Source: JAFDVN01 sp964472275 (lineage in GTDB: Bacteria; Acidobacteriota; Holophagae; Holophagales; Holophagaceae). Taken from it: 64,000 bases of DNA. The position numbers and the translations under genes were made by a program. Positions 49,801 through 58,008 of this stretch are shown here, piece by piece. The notes beneath the pieces were generated by a model. The model worked only from the letters and a program-made list of their open reading frames with translations. It did not search any database and was not told the DNA's origin. The stretch spans positions 1-64,000 of the forward strand of contig CAYYJN010000004.1 of NCBI GenBank assembly GCA_964472275.1, written 5' to 3'. Every line of letters starts with the position of its first letter. Position 1 is the stretch's first letter.

Positions 49801-52800
49801 CGCCGCCTTCTTTCCCATGGCCACCATTGAGACGCCCGCGCCTGGACTGGAGTGGGACGCGGATGACTGGATTGATGGCATGGACCAGCCCAATGATCCG
49901 GTGGGCCGGCGACAGCGCGCCGCCGCCATGGCCAAGGCGCGGCCCGGCCAGCATGACGCCGTCACGCGCATCGGCGATCTCATGCTCCAGAAGGCGAAGG
50001 AGATGGCCGCCCAGGCGACGGCCACGGGCTTCCTCGACGCCACGGCGAGCTGGAGCGAGCCGCTCGTGCAGGTGCGCTGGAAGAAGGCCGAGACCCTCGA
50101 CCTTCAAAACCTCCTCATGGCGCGCCGCGCGCAGCTCGCGCCCACGGAAGAGGACCGCATCCGCCAGGAGATGGATCGCGCGACCTACCTCGCGGACAAC
50201 GGGCGGCCCTCCGACGCCGACGCGGTGTGGACGAAGCTCGCGCCCCGCATCGCCGCGCTGCCGGAAGGCGCGGTCCGCATGCGGGCCGAGGCGCAACGCG
50301 CCGCCTTCCTCGAACGCTCCCAAGGCGCGCCGGCCGCGGCGAAGGAGTGGGCGATCTTGAGCGCCCGCTACCCCTGGAGCCTCGGCGTGCTCCAGGATCG
50401 CGCCGCCTTCCTGAACCGCACGGGCCATGGCGAAGACGCGCGCGCCCTGCTCGAAGCCGCCGCGCCCAAGGCTGGCCCGGGCCACCGGGAAGCGCTGCTG
50501 GAACAGCTCACCCAGGACTCCCTCGCCGCTTCCGACCTTCCCCGCGCCCGCAAGGCCGTCACCCAACTGCTGGCCGAGCCCAGCCTCGACGACGCCCATC
50601 GCCTCGCGGCCGCGCGACTGCTCGCGCGATTGTCCTGGCGCGAGAACGCCCAGTGGGACGCCGCGCCGCTCATTGAGGCGCAGAAGGCGAAGCTCGCGCC
50701 GGACCTCGCGCCCGATCTCTATCACCAGCTCGCCCAGGGCGCGGAGCTGGAGCATGTTCCCGACCGGGCATTGCCGCTCTGGATCGAGGCGCTGAACCGC
50801 CGCACGGGAAGGGACTGGATCCAGGAGGCAGCCCGCGCCACGCGCGCGAGCGGCACGGAACCGAAGCTCCTCGCCTTCTTCGAGAAGCAGCAGGAGCGGA
50901 GCCCGCGCGATGTGCGCTGGGCGGTCGCCGTGCGGGACATCCGCCGCGACATGCACGATGTGGAAGGCGCCATCGCGGCCGCGAAAACGGCCGTCGCCAT
51001 CCGCCCCGAGGAAGAGCTGCTCTGGCGCGAAGCGGCGGATCTGCTCGTCCGCGCGGGTCGCGTGGAAGAAGCGGCCGACTACCTCGCGGGCTGGGCCAAG
51101 GCGCGCCCCGCCGATGAAGGCGTCGCCGGATGGCGCAGCGGCCTCTACAGCCAGGCGGGCGATTCCGCCAAGGCCTTCACCACCGAGCAGGCCGCGCTCC
51201 AGGCCTTCGCGCGCGCCTCGCGCGCGACGCGGGACGGCATCCGCTCCCGGACCGGACGCGCCATCGGGCGCTTGATGAGCCAAGGCCATCCCGACCTCGC
51301 GCTCCAGCTCGGGTCCACGCGCAAGGACATCCGCGATCTGGATGATGAATTGTCCAACGACGATCAATGCCGCTTGGCGCTGCTCGTCAACCAGTTCCCG
51401 CGGCTGCTTCAGCACGCGGCGGATCGGGAGGGGTTCCTCGACACCGCGGCGGGCGTCCTCCGCCAGCAGGGGCGCGTGGAGTGGAGGGAAACCGCCCGCG
51501 CCTTCGTTCTGAGCCAGATCGGGAGTGACGCGTCGCTCCAGCGCTGGTGGCCTTTCGTGACGGGCGCTGGGCTTGAAGATCAGATGCGTCTCGCGCTGGG
51601 TCAACGCTACCTCGCCGCGCATCCCGGTCCCTGGCAGGGCGCGGCCCCGGTCGCCCTCGCCGAAGCCGTCGGCGCGGCGCGCTTGGGTCACGATCCAGAA
51701 GGCCGCTGGATCTTCCTGGAGCCCGATCTGGGCCGCCTCTGGTGCCAAGACCTCGCGCGGCGCGATGAAGGCGAAGCGCTCTACGCCTACCTGCAACCGC
51801 GCTTTCAGGAATTGCTCACGGAAGTGGAAGGTCCCACGCCGCTGGATGGCAATTCCGCGCGGCTCGCGTGGCCCACTTGGCTCGACACGCCGGAGGCACT
51901 CGAAGCCTGGGCCGCCGCCGCGGCGAAGCATCCCGAAACCGCGCCGCTCCTGGCGCGCCTGATGACGGACCGCTACCACTGGGACCGCGCTTGGGTGCTC
52001 GCGGCGCGGGGTTGGAACGCGGCGACCCTCGTCGCGCTGCTTCCGCAGGATGGCCGCGTCGCATGGTTCCGAATTTGGGAACCGGCGGCGTCGAAGGATC
52101 CCGTGCTGATCGCCCGTCGCGCCACCGCCGAAGCCGTCACCGCGGCCCTCACGCGCTTGCTCCAGAACGCGCCCGGCGCGGCGGCGGATCCGCTCATCGC
52201 CAAGCTCCGAGGCCCCCGCACCGTGGGCGAGGTGTTGGGCCACGACAGCCGCTGGGTGTGGCCGGAATTCGCGCTCCGCAAGGACGCGAAGGGCGACCTG
52301 ATGGAGGTTGGCGATGACCGTGTGATCGGGACCGGCGTGGACGCGGGTCGCCTCCCGGGCGCGTTGTGGGGCGATCGCCCCGGCGACGCCTGGTTCGTGC
52401 TTGAAGCGCTCGCGCGCTACCGCCAAGGCGATCGAACCGCGCCCTACCTGCCGCTGGAGTCGCCTCAACGGGGCGGCGAAGGAGGCCGCGTGGCGCTCGC
52501 CATCCGGCTCGCGAAGGCCATGGGCGATGTGCCGCTGGCCCAGGAGATTGACGCGGCCCATCCCACCTCGACCAAGGACCGCGCGCGTCTGGCGGAGCGG
52601 ATCGCGCTGCTTCTCGCGAGCGGCCAGAAGGATCAAGCGGCCTCGACCCTGAGAGACGCCATTCGCGCGGAGCAGAAGACCCTGGACGAGGCGTCGTTCC
52701 GATGGTTCGCCTCCCACGCCGAAGACTGGAACCTGCCGTCACCCTTGGACGCGATGGACCCCGCCGTGCCCGTGCCCCCGGCGCTCCTGGCCTATTTCCA

Positions 52801-54400
52801 GGATCGCCAGCCCGCCGCCGCCTCGCGCTTCCACACGGATGACGAGGTGGGTTTCCGCGCGGCGCTCGGCCTTCGGTGTCGTCAGCGCGAATCCCAGTTG
52901 AGCGCCGCCCAGATTCGTCGCTGGGTGGAGGAGCTGTGGGCTCAAGGCGCCGCTCCCTTGCCGCGGGCTTCGTCTCTCGCCAAGTTAGGGAGCGTGTGGC
53001 CTCACGCCGCGGCGTGGCTGAATAAGCAGGATTCGGATCGCGTCGGCGCGGTGGCCGCGCTGGAACAGGCCCTCGCGCCAGGCTCCGATCCCGCGCGGTT
53101 CTTCGCGCGCCTTGAGATGAAAGATGAGGACGACCGCCTGCTCGCGGTACGCGTGCGCTTGGCGCGCAAGGAAACCCCCGCCGCGCTCGCGCTCGTCGAG
53201 GGCATGGTCGCGGAACTGAAGCAGGATTCCGCCCTCGCGTTCCGCGTGGCTCCGGTCGTGACGGATGCGACGCCGGAGGATGGCGAGGACGGCGACGCTC
53301 CGGCGCCGACGGAGGACGCGCCCAGGCCGGATGACGACGCCCTCGTGGCTCGCCTCCGCGCCTGGCGCGCGCCCTTCCAGGAAGCCAAAGCCTCCGCTGA
53401 AGTCGAAGCGCGCTTCCGCGACCTGCTCAAGGCCCGCCGCGCGGCTGGCTCCGTCCCCATCGGCGCGTGGCAACTGGCCTTCGAGCTGGCGCCGGAAGCG
53501 GATCGTCCCGCGCTCGCGAAGGAACTGGATGAAGCCTGGTTCCGGGGCGATGTGGCGCCGGAGCAGGTCGGCGCGCTGGCCACCACGCTCGCGGCCACGC
53601 TGCCTTCCGAAGCGCCGCACTGGTTGGAGCGCTGGCCCGCGACGCCCGGATGCGCGGACGCGCTGGTTCGCGCCCGCGTCTTCGCGGCGCTGCACCAGCC
53701 GGAACAAGCGGCCCTCGTCCTCTTCGCGGATCGGCGCGTGTCGGCCTGGGGCAAGGAGGAAGACCTCCGCGCCTTCGACGCCTGGCGCAAGCTGGGCGCG
53801 GCGGGCGGGGTTGCCGCTCCCGCCGCGTGGCGCGGCGCGCTTCCGGCCTGGCAGGGCAAGGCCGATCAGGCCGCCGCCTACCTCGCCTCGCATCTGGAGG
53901 CCCAGCCCATGGATGAGCTCGCCGCTCGCGCGGCGTTGCGGAGTCTCTCGCCCGCCGCGCAAGAGGCGCTCGATCGCGCGCGCCTCGCGCTTGGAGAGGC
54001 GCGGAGCGCCGACACGACCATCCTGGATCTCCGCGCGGCGCGCGGGCTGTTGCCGCGCTCCGCTCGCGCGGCGCGAACGGCCCTGAAGGGAGCCCAGGCG
54101 GAGGATCTCGCCCGCCTGCTCGCGCGGCGGAGGTATCGCTCCACCGACATCAACGCGGCGCTGTCGGATCTCGCCCACATCGCGTTTGAGAACGGCGACG
54201 AAGGCGCGCTCCAATCCGCCTTCAAGGCGCTTTCGGACCGGCGCGCGCCCGGTGTGAAAGCTCTGCGCGCGGAGCTGGTGACGCCCGCCGCCAAGGCGGA
54301 GGGGTTCCGGCTGGTGGATGGCCGCCCCGCGCCCATCCGGCCTCGCGACCTCACCTGGTCCATGCTCGCGACGGCGCTGCAGAAGGAAGGTGCCCGATGA
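46862..54400 (+). CDS. Giant TPR-like alpha-solenoid protein (2512 aa)
   Basis: A 2512-aa protein beginning with GTG 46862. An N-terminal hydrophobic helix ('ILVSCLSLGIVAAGAATV', residues 6-23) is followed by an almost entirely helical, Ala/Leu/Glu/Arg-rich chain that reads as degenerate tetratricopeptide-like repeats ('ALAAMEKWAGMEGTGDAWAE', 'AIATWKNLVAREPRNPDRVS'). A Pro/Asp-rich linker interrupts near residue 2140 ('TPEDGEDGDAPAPTEDAPRP'). No catalytic motif was seen. The frame is open upstream to 45326 only as a shadow of the VIT-VWA gene. It likely scaffolds a periplasmic assembly with its neighbours, coupled by GTGA before and ATGA after. Confidence 0.8.
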   Translation: MSWKKRILVSCLSLGIVAAGAATVPWEDLTESDWLYAVATRFDLVDGHQVHYPTPTAELVKALEARPESGALRQLADARLALGDRAGALAAMEKWAGMEGTGDAWAEAARWEAAHQQMAAAFAAAEKALPKLSEEDRRALSDERVAWSDQHPEIADPLAMRQARAALFPSDGALLEDWVRALEKAGRLKEADQAVAGSQALTPERRLLLRSDLAADHGDARGAFQILDAAVDQPWSLDFRRAYAKRVAQGAPSLPDQWRATLESHYDAGALQRLTAVFEGQELGDAAAGQLDQIERRYGQGLGRADDLLLARLRGEVDAIPEAFRDTLAAAQQGNASEQADDLAALANLALKAGGRPLPWGTYNDEAYRWAANTDRTPGFWTGGLSFFLTGQDWKDALDRLESESLPDRTFAIARALTDLLAQRAPGHKDLPALRAAIMARFVERGEGKAALALLPQVESGPAAMADEGRRVALLAARQVELPIAEEARLYKARLAYAAADGTRPALDAGASNDSYGGDADRPWSSIPRPASKPQYGPLLEDALARLDSRDPSHRASLDLILTELDRLPDDEPLWLSLASRLEGWRMDDDLGPRLDGALKRFKGAGIWDTAARWYARRDYQSGLKQLATDLVARFRGSALFERANTEALLSSPEQGRMVAWADWVRLKALERFPHSSRVFAEARRLVPASVWAKASTRAREAKRPSHRVVVPDALLEQRAWAILFVDQGMRDSFFAHAMKDGSLEARLTALEAKADRTPVEDELLFEGWARLSQFERAMGAADRLAAAYPGDGDLAQRVLSLHRSLNGLDGSQAAQARALVERTAPALENPNALWTSLGELDEDRGDPASAIATWKNLVAREPRNPDRVSELATLLWDYNHDREALDVVEQGRKAMGRPRFFAFETGVLRENVKDLNGAIQEYLAALEPEDGDGYGSAFENDQRSLRRLVQLLGHDKVYKLVAARIQALRPGVAEDEHALAAFFPMATIETPAPGLEWDADDWIDGMDQPNDPVGRRQRAAAMAKARPGQHDAVTRIGDLMLQKAKEMAAQATATGFLDATASWSEPLVQVRWKKAETLDLQNLLMARRAQLAPTEEDRIRQEMDRATYLADNGRPSDADAVWTKLAPRIAALPEGAVRMRAEAQRAAFLERSQGAPAAAKEWAILSARYPWSLGVLQDRAAFLNRTGHGEDARALLEAAAPKAGPGHREALLEQLTQDSLAASDLPRARKAVTQLLAEPSLDDAHRLAAARLLARLSWRENAQWDAAPLIEAQKAKLAPDLAPDLYHQLAQGAELEHVPDRALPLWIEALNRRTGRDWIQEAARATRASGTEPKLLAFFEKQQERSPRDVRWAVAVRDIRRDMHDVEGAIAAAKTAVAIRPEEELLWREAADLLVRAGRVEEAADYLAGWAKARPADEGVAGWRSGLYSQAGDSAKAFTTEQAALQAFARASRATRDGIRSRTGRAIGRLMSQGHPDLALQLGSTRKDIRDLDDELSNDDQCRLALLVNQFPRLLQHAADREGFLDTAAGVLRQQGRVEWRETARAFVLSQIGSDASLQRWWPFVTGAGLEDQMRLALGQRYLAAHPGPWQGAAPVALAEAVGAARLGHDPEGRWIFLEPDLGRLWCQDLARRDEGEALYAYLQPRFQELLTEVEGPTPLDGNSARLAWPTWLDTPEALEAWAAAAAKHPETAPLLARLMTDRYHWDRAWVLAARGWNAATLVALLPQDGRVAWFRIWEPAASKDPVLIARRATAEAVTAALTRLLQNAPGAAADPLIAKLRGPRTVGEVLGHDSRWVWPEFALRKDAKGDLMEVGDDRVIGTGVDAGRLPGALWGDRPGDAWFVLEALARYRQGDRTAPYLPLESPQRGGEGGRVALAIRLAKAMGDVPLAQEIDAAHPTSTKDRARLAERIALLLASGQKDQAASTLRDAIRAEQKTLDEASFRWFASHAEDWNLPSPLDAMDPAVPVPPALLAYFQDRQPAAASRFHTDDEVGFRAALGLRCRQRESQLSAAQIRRWVEELWAQGAAPLPRASSLAKLGSVWPHAAAWLNKQDSDRVGAVAALEQALAPGSDPARFFARLEMKDEDDRLLAVRVRLARKETPAALALVEGMVAELKQDSALAFRVAPVVTDATPEDGEDGDAPAPTEDAPRPDDDALVARLRAWRAPFQEAKASAEVEARFRDLLKARRAAGSVPIGAWQLAFELAPEADRPALAKELDEAWFRGDVAPEQVGALATTLAATLPSEAPHWLERWPATPGCADALVRARVFAALHQPEQAALVLFADRRVSAWGKEEDLRAFDAWRKLGAAGGVAAPAAWRGALPAWQGKADQAAAYLASHLEAQPMDELAARAALRSLSPAAQEALDRARLALGEARSADTTILDLRAARGLLPRSARAARTALKGAQAEDLARLLARRRYRSTDINAALSDLAHIAFENGDEGALQSAFKALSDRRAPGVKALRAELVTPAAKAEGFRLVDGRPAPIRPRDLTWSMLATALQKEGAR

Positions 54401-55917
54401 AACGCTCCCTCCTGCTCGCCGCTTGCGCGGTCCTCGTCTCCGCCGCGACGCCGTCGCTGCCCCTGCCGCCCGCGCCAGTGCGCGTGATCATTCCCGATCC
54501 CTCCGCCTTCGATGCGGCGCTGGGCAGCGGCTACCGCGCCTTCCTCACCGGCGCGGTAGCGGAGGATGATCCCGTCGTCGCCGCCTGGCGCAAGACGCAA
54601 GTGGGCTCCAAGCTCGAAGATCAGTGGTCGCGGTTGTCCAAGGATCTGCCCTGGACCTGGGATCAGATCCGCGCGCTCCAGCCCACCGCCGTGGGCCTCG
54701 CGCTGCTCCAGGTCGGGCATCTCGAAGCGGTGCTTGTGGTGGACACGCCGCTGGCGAAGGTGCCGGTTCCGCTCAAGACTGGCAGCCCTCGCGTCTACAA
54801 GGGCGTCACCTACGCCTTCGTCGCCAAAGGCGCAGCGGATGAAAACGCGGACCCCGATCGCCGCATGGGCCTTGCCTGGGCGCGGAGCGGCGGCCACCTC
54901 ATCCTCGCCACAAGCGAACGCGCGTTGAAGCTGTCGCTGGATGAACTTCAGAGCGGCGCGGGCTTCGACGCGCCCATGCCCGGCCTCATCGCGATGGATT
55001 TGGATTTGGACGCGCTGCGGAAGGACCGCTACTTCCGCCGCGAGTTCCTCTTCGCCCAAGGGCCGGAGCAGGGCCATCTCCACACCGCGCTCCGCAGTGA
55101 GAGCGGCCATCTCGTCGAGGTGCGCGAAGGCTCAAGCGACAACCGCCCCGGCGTGTTCACCTTTGCCGCGCCCGGCGCGGCGGCGGCAGGATGGGAAGCG
55201 GATGGCGCGACCTTCTGGGCCGCCTTCCGCCGGTGTCTGCTGGAACCCATCCCCGCTCCGGCGGATCTTCCCGTGCGCGCCCTCGCGCCGCTGCCGGACG
55301 CGGGCAAGGCCAGTCACGACGCCTACACGGAAGACTTCACCAAGCCGCTGGTGAGCGCGGGCGGACCCGCCTTCGAACTAGGCGATCTCGCGCCGTGGAA
55401 GGCCTTGCTGGCCGCGCATCCGGTGTCGAGCTGGGGCTATTGGGTCGGTCGGAACGGCGCGCGACGCATGGCGCTGCCATGGCCGTCGGCGCAGGATGAC
55501 GCCTTCATGGAGGCCTGCCGAGCCACCGCCGCGCGGCGCGCGGGACGCGCCGCGCTCGTGAAGGTCGGTGACGCGAAGGAGATTCAGGTCGGGCCGGGCC
55601 TACCAGCGCTGGCCTTCAAGCGCGAAGGCGAGATCCTTTGGATCGCGACCTCCGCCGCGGATCTGAAAGACGCGCCCGAACCACGGATGGACAAGGATCT
55701 GCTCCGTTGGGCCCAGGTGGATCTTGAAGCCGCTCGCGCCGAAGCGCCGCGCTGGGCCAAGACGGAAGGCCCAGCTCAACCGGAGCAGGTGCGGCCTCTG
55801 TCGGATCGCGTCCTCGGCCTGCTCGGTTGGATGCCCGAGACGACTTCCCTCCAGGTGGAGCGGCGGCGGACTCCGAACGGGTGGACCGAACGGGTCGTCT
55901 TCGGCGGCAAGCCGTGA
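54397..55917 (+). CDS. Exported protein of unknown function in the envelope cassette
   Basis: A 506-aa protein with a signal sequence ('LLLAACAVLVSAATPSLPLP', cleaved about residue 19). No family is recognised. The body alternates beta and alpha segments and is rich in Ala, Trp and Leu, with 'GHLILATSERALKLSLDELQ' and 'GEILWIATSAADLKDAPEPR' possibly reflecting an internal duplication of a 'ILxATSxxxLK' element. That pattern resembles DUF3352-like proteins loosely. It is translationally coupled on both sides (ATGA with the giant gene, GTGA with the SpoIID fusion), so it probably acts in the same complex. Confidence 0.7.
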   Translation: MKRSLLLAACAVLVSAATPSLPLPPAPVRVIIPDPSAFDAALGSGYRAFLTGAVAEDDPVVAAWRKTQVGSKLEDQWSRLSKDLPWTWDQIRALQPTAVGLALLQVGHLEAVLVVDTPLAKVPVPLKTGSPRVYKGVTYAFVAKGAADENADPDRRMGLAWARSGGHLILATSERALKLSLDELQSGAGFDAPMPGLIAMDLDLDALRKDRYFRREFLFAQGPEQGHLHTALRSESGHLVEVREGSSDNRPGVFTFAAPGAAAAGWEADGATFWAAFRRCLLEPIPAPADLPVRALAPLPDAGKASHDAYTEDFTKPLVSAGGPAFELGDLAPWKALLAAHPVSSWGYWVGRNGARRMALPWPSAQDDAFMEACRATAARRAGRAALVKVGDAKEIQVGPGLPALAFKREGEILWIATSAADLKDAPEPRMDKDLLRWAQVDLEAARAEAPRWAKTEGPAQPEQVRPLSDRVLGLLGWMPETTSLQVERRRTPNGWTERVVFGGKP

Positions 55918-57671
55918 CGACGCGCGCGCGCAGGTGGGGAATCGCCCTCTGCGCGTGCGTCCTTTCGCTGGCCAGCGCGCGCGCTCAATCGCCTCGGTTG
56001 CAGCTATGGGTCCGAGATGCCTCGGGCGTGATGACGCGCGGCGCTTCTTTGGACGCGCCCATCGCCGTGGGTTCGCTGCAAAAACCCTTCGTGGCGAAGG
56101 CCTGGGCGGAGACGCATCCAGGCGCGCCCTCGCCTCGCTTCCGCTGCGACGCGGGCTCCGGATGCTGGCGGCCTTCGGGTCACGGCGACCTGGGGCTCGT
56201 CCGCGCGCTCGCGCTATCCTGCAACACCTACTTCCGCGACCTCGCCGAAGCCACGCCCATCCCCGCGCTGAGCGCGTCCCTTCACGCGGCGGGCTTCACC
56301 CGCGACCCGCGTTCGCCGGAAGAGGCCATTGGACTTCCGGGCATTGACGGCCCTCTTCGCATCCGCCCCTCCGATCTGCTCGCGGCCTACGCGCGCTTGA
56401 CGCGCACGCCGTGGTTGGAGGGTGAGGCGATCCGCGCGGAAGTGCTGGAAGGCCTGCGGGAGTCGGGACTCGATGGCACGGCGAAGGGCTTGGGTCAGCG
56501 CGGTTACTGGGCCAAGACCGGCACGGTGCCTTCCTCCGATGGCGACCTGCTCCACACCTGCGGCCTCGCGCTGGCGGTGGATGATTCCGGATGGGCGATC
56601 CTCGCGCGGCTGGAGCCGGGCACCGGGCGCGAAGCCGCCGCGGCCATGGCGGAAACGGTGGCGCGCCTGCGGCCCTGGAACGAGACCCATGCCGCGCGCG
56701 TTCGCGGGCCACGGACCGTCGCGGAAGTGGAAGCGCGGCCCGTGCGCGTGCGGCTCTTCGACCTCGTGCCTTCTTCGCGATGGGAAGTCCTGAACGCTGG
56801 TCCCTCGCCCGCGACGATGGATGACGGCTTCCTCGGACCCGGCGGCGCGCGGGCGCTTCACGCGGGAGACGCCGTCGGGCCGGGCCTGCTCGAAGTCCGT
56901 TCAGGCCCGTCCGGCGCGCGTCGGAGCTTCTTCGGAAAACTGACTGTGCAAGCCGGTCCGCGCGGATCGCTGCGGCTCATCGCGACACTCGCGCTGAAGG
57001 ACTATGTCGCGGGCGTCGTGGCGGGCGAATTGCCGCACGGCAGCGCCGGCCTCAAGGAACAGTTGGGTGCGGCCGTCATTCGCTTCCTCGCCCAAGGTCC
57101 TCGGCACTTGGATGCGGATGTGTGCGACAACACCCACTGCGCCTGGTTCATCGGCCTCGGCCCCCGGCTGGATTGGACCGATCCCTTTCACGCGCTTCCC
57201 GCATCCGGCGGCGTGGATGCGGCGTTCGACGACGCGGCCTGGACGCGCGTCCTTCAAGCGGCGCGGGAGCCAGGGCCGCATCAGTGGACGGCCCATTGCG
57301 GCGGCGAGCCACTCTCGCCGAACGCCGTCTGGGGCAACGGCGACACGACCGTCACACCCTGCCCGCGCCATGGCGCGTCCAGCGCCGATCCCTGGGTGCG
57401 GGCGTGGAGCGCGGCCGCGGTGGAACGAGCGTTCGGCGCGCGCGTGCTGAATCTTTCCATCGCCATCGAGCGCGGCGTCTGGACCCTCCGCGTCCGCACC
57501 GTCGCGGGCACGCGCGCCTATCGCTACGACGACGCCCACCGCGCCCTCGCTCAGGTCCTCGGCTGGGACGCGCTGCCCAGCCCCGCCGACCGCGTGGAAG
57601 AAAGCAGCGACGGCTTCACCACGACCGGCAGAGGATCAGGGCATCGCGTGGGGTTGTGTTTGGGAGAGTGA
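55914..57671 (+). CDS. Transpeptidase-like domain fused to SpoIID/LytB domain
   Basis: A 585-aa exported protein (signal 'IALCACVLSLASARAQS', GTG start). The N-terminal half carries a penicillin-interacting serine enzyme set: S54-L-Q-K57, S102-C-N104 and K201-T-G203. The SxxK-to-SxN spacing of 48 matches class D beta-lactamase/PBP-type domains. The C-terminal half (about 310-585) is a SpoIID/LytB domain with 'LKDYVAGVVAGELPHGSAG' and 'ADVCDNTHCAWF', as in the glycan-cleaving sporulation enzyme. This points to a dual peptidoglycan enzyme. It is the last gene of the cassette. Confidence 0.8.
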   Translation: MTTRARRWGIALCACVLSLASARAQSPRLQLWVRDASGVMTRGASLDAPIAVGSLQKPFVAKAWAETHPGAPSPRFRCDAGSGCWRPSGHGDLGLVRALALSCNTYFRDLAEATPIPALSASLHAAGFTRDPRSPEEAIGLPGIDGPLRIRPSDLLAAYARLTRTPWLEGEAIRAEVLEGLRESGLDGTAKGLGQRGYWAKTGTVPSSDGDLLHTCGLALAVDDSGWAILARLEPGTGREAAAAMAETVARLRPWNETHAARVRGPRTVAEVEARPVRVRLFDLVPSSRWEVLNAGPSPATMDDGFLGPGGARALHAGDAVGPGLLEVRSGPSGARRSFFGKLTVQAGPRGSLRLIATLALKDYVAGVVAGELPHGSAGLKEQLGAAVIRFLAQGPRHLDADVCDNTHCAWFIGLGPRLDWTDPFHALPASGGVDAAFDDAAWTRVLQAAREPGPHQWTAHCGGEPLSPNAVWGNGDTTVTPCPRHGASSADPWVRAWSAAAVERAFGARVLNLSIAIERGVWTLRVRTVAGTRAYRYDDAHRALAQVLGWDALPSPADRVEESSDGFTTTGRGSGHRVGLCLGE

Positions 57672-57732
57672 GGCGATCCGGACCACGAACCGCCCATAAT
57701 TCCGACTCACACCATCGCGATTTGAACTGGGT

Positions 57733-57805
57733 CCGGTCTGCCTCCCGACCGTCCACTGGACGGTCTCCGGCATCCCACTCGCAGGTTCAAATCCTGCCTG
57801 CTGTT
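57733..57805 (+). other. tRNA-like fragment
   Basis: A canonical T-arm, GCAGG-TTCAAAT-CCTGC, lies at 57781-57797. It is preceded by a perfect hairpin GACCGTCC-act-GGACGGTC (57748-57766). No matching 5' acceptor, no CCA and no proper anticodon loop were found, so it is not an intact tRNA. It may be a decayed tRNA or an old integration scar. Confidence 0.35.
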
Positions 57806-57816
57806 CTCCTTCGGGC

Positions 57817-57845
57817 AATAAAAAGGGCCCGAACAGGTCGGACCC
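57817..57845 (-). terminator. Rho-independent terminator of tRNA-fMet
   Basis: On the minus strand, GGGTCCGA-cctgt-TCGGGCCC (one G-T pair) is followed by TTTTTATT. It starts seven bases past the tRNA CCA end. Confidence 0.8.
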
Positions 57846-57851
57846 CTCATT

Positions 57852-57928
<77 letters not shown>

Positions 57929-58008
57929 CCGGAAGGATTAGTGTAGCAACGGGGGCGCCCTGGGACAAGGCGAAAGCGTTAGGCTGGGAGGGCCTTCCTG
58001 GAGTGGTC

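Noticed and set aside
49262..52717. 1151-codon open frame on the minus strand opposite the giant solenoid gene
   Set aside because: Arg/Gly/Glu-rich shadow frame with no domain-like sequence, no ribosome-binding site and no neighbours in phase; the plus strand is coupled to both adjacent genes.
57636..57818. 60-codon ORF on the minus strand containing AGFEPA
   Set aside because: GFEPA-like peptides are typical false translations of tRNA T-arms; the underlying feature is the tRNA-like fragment.
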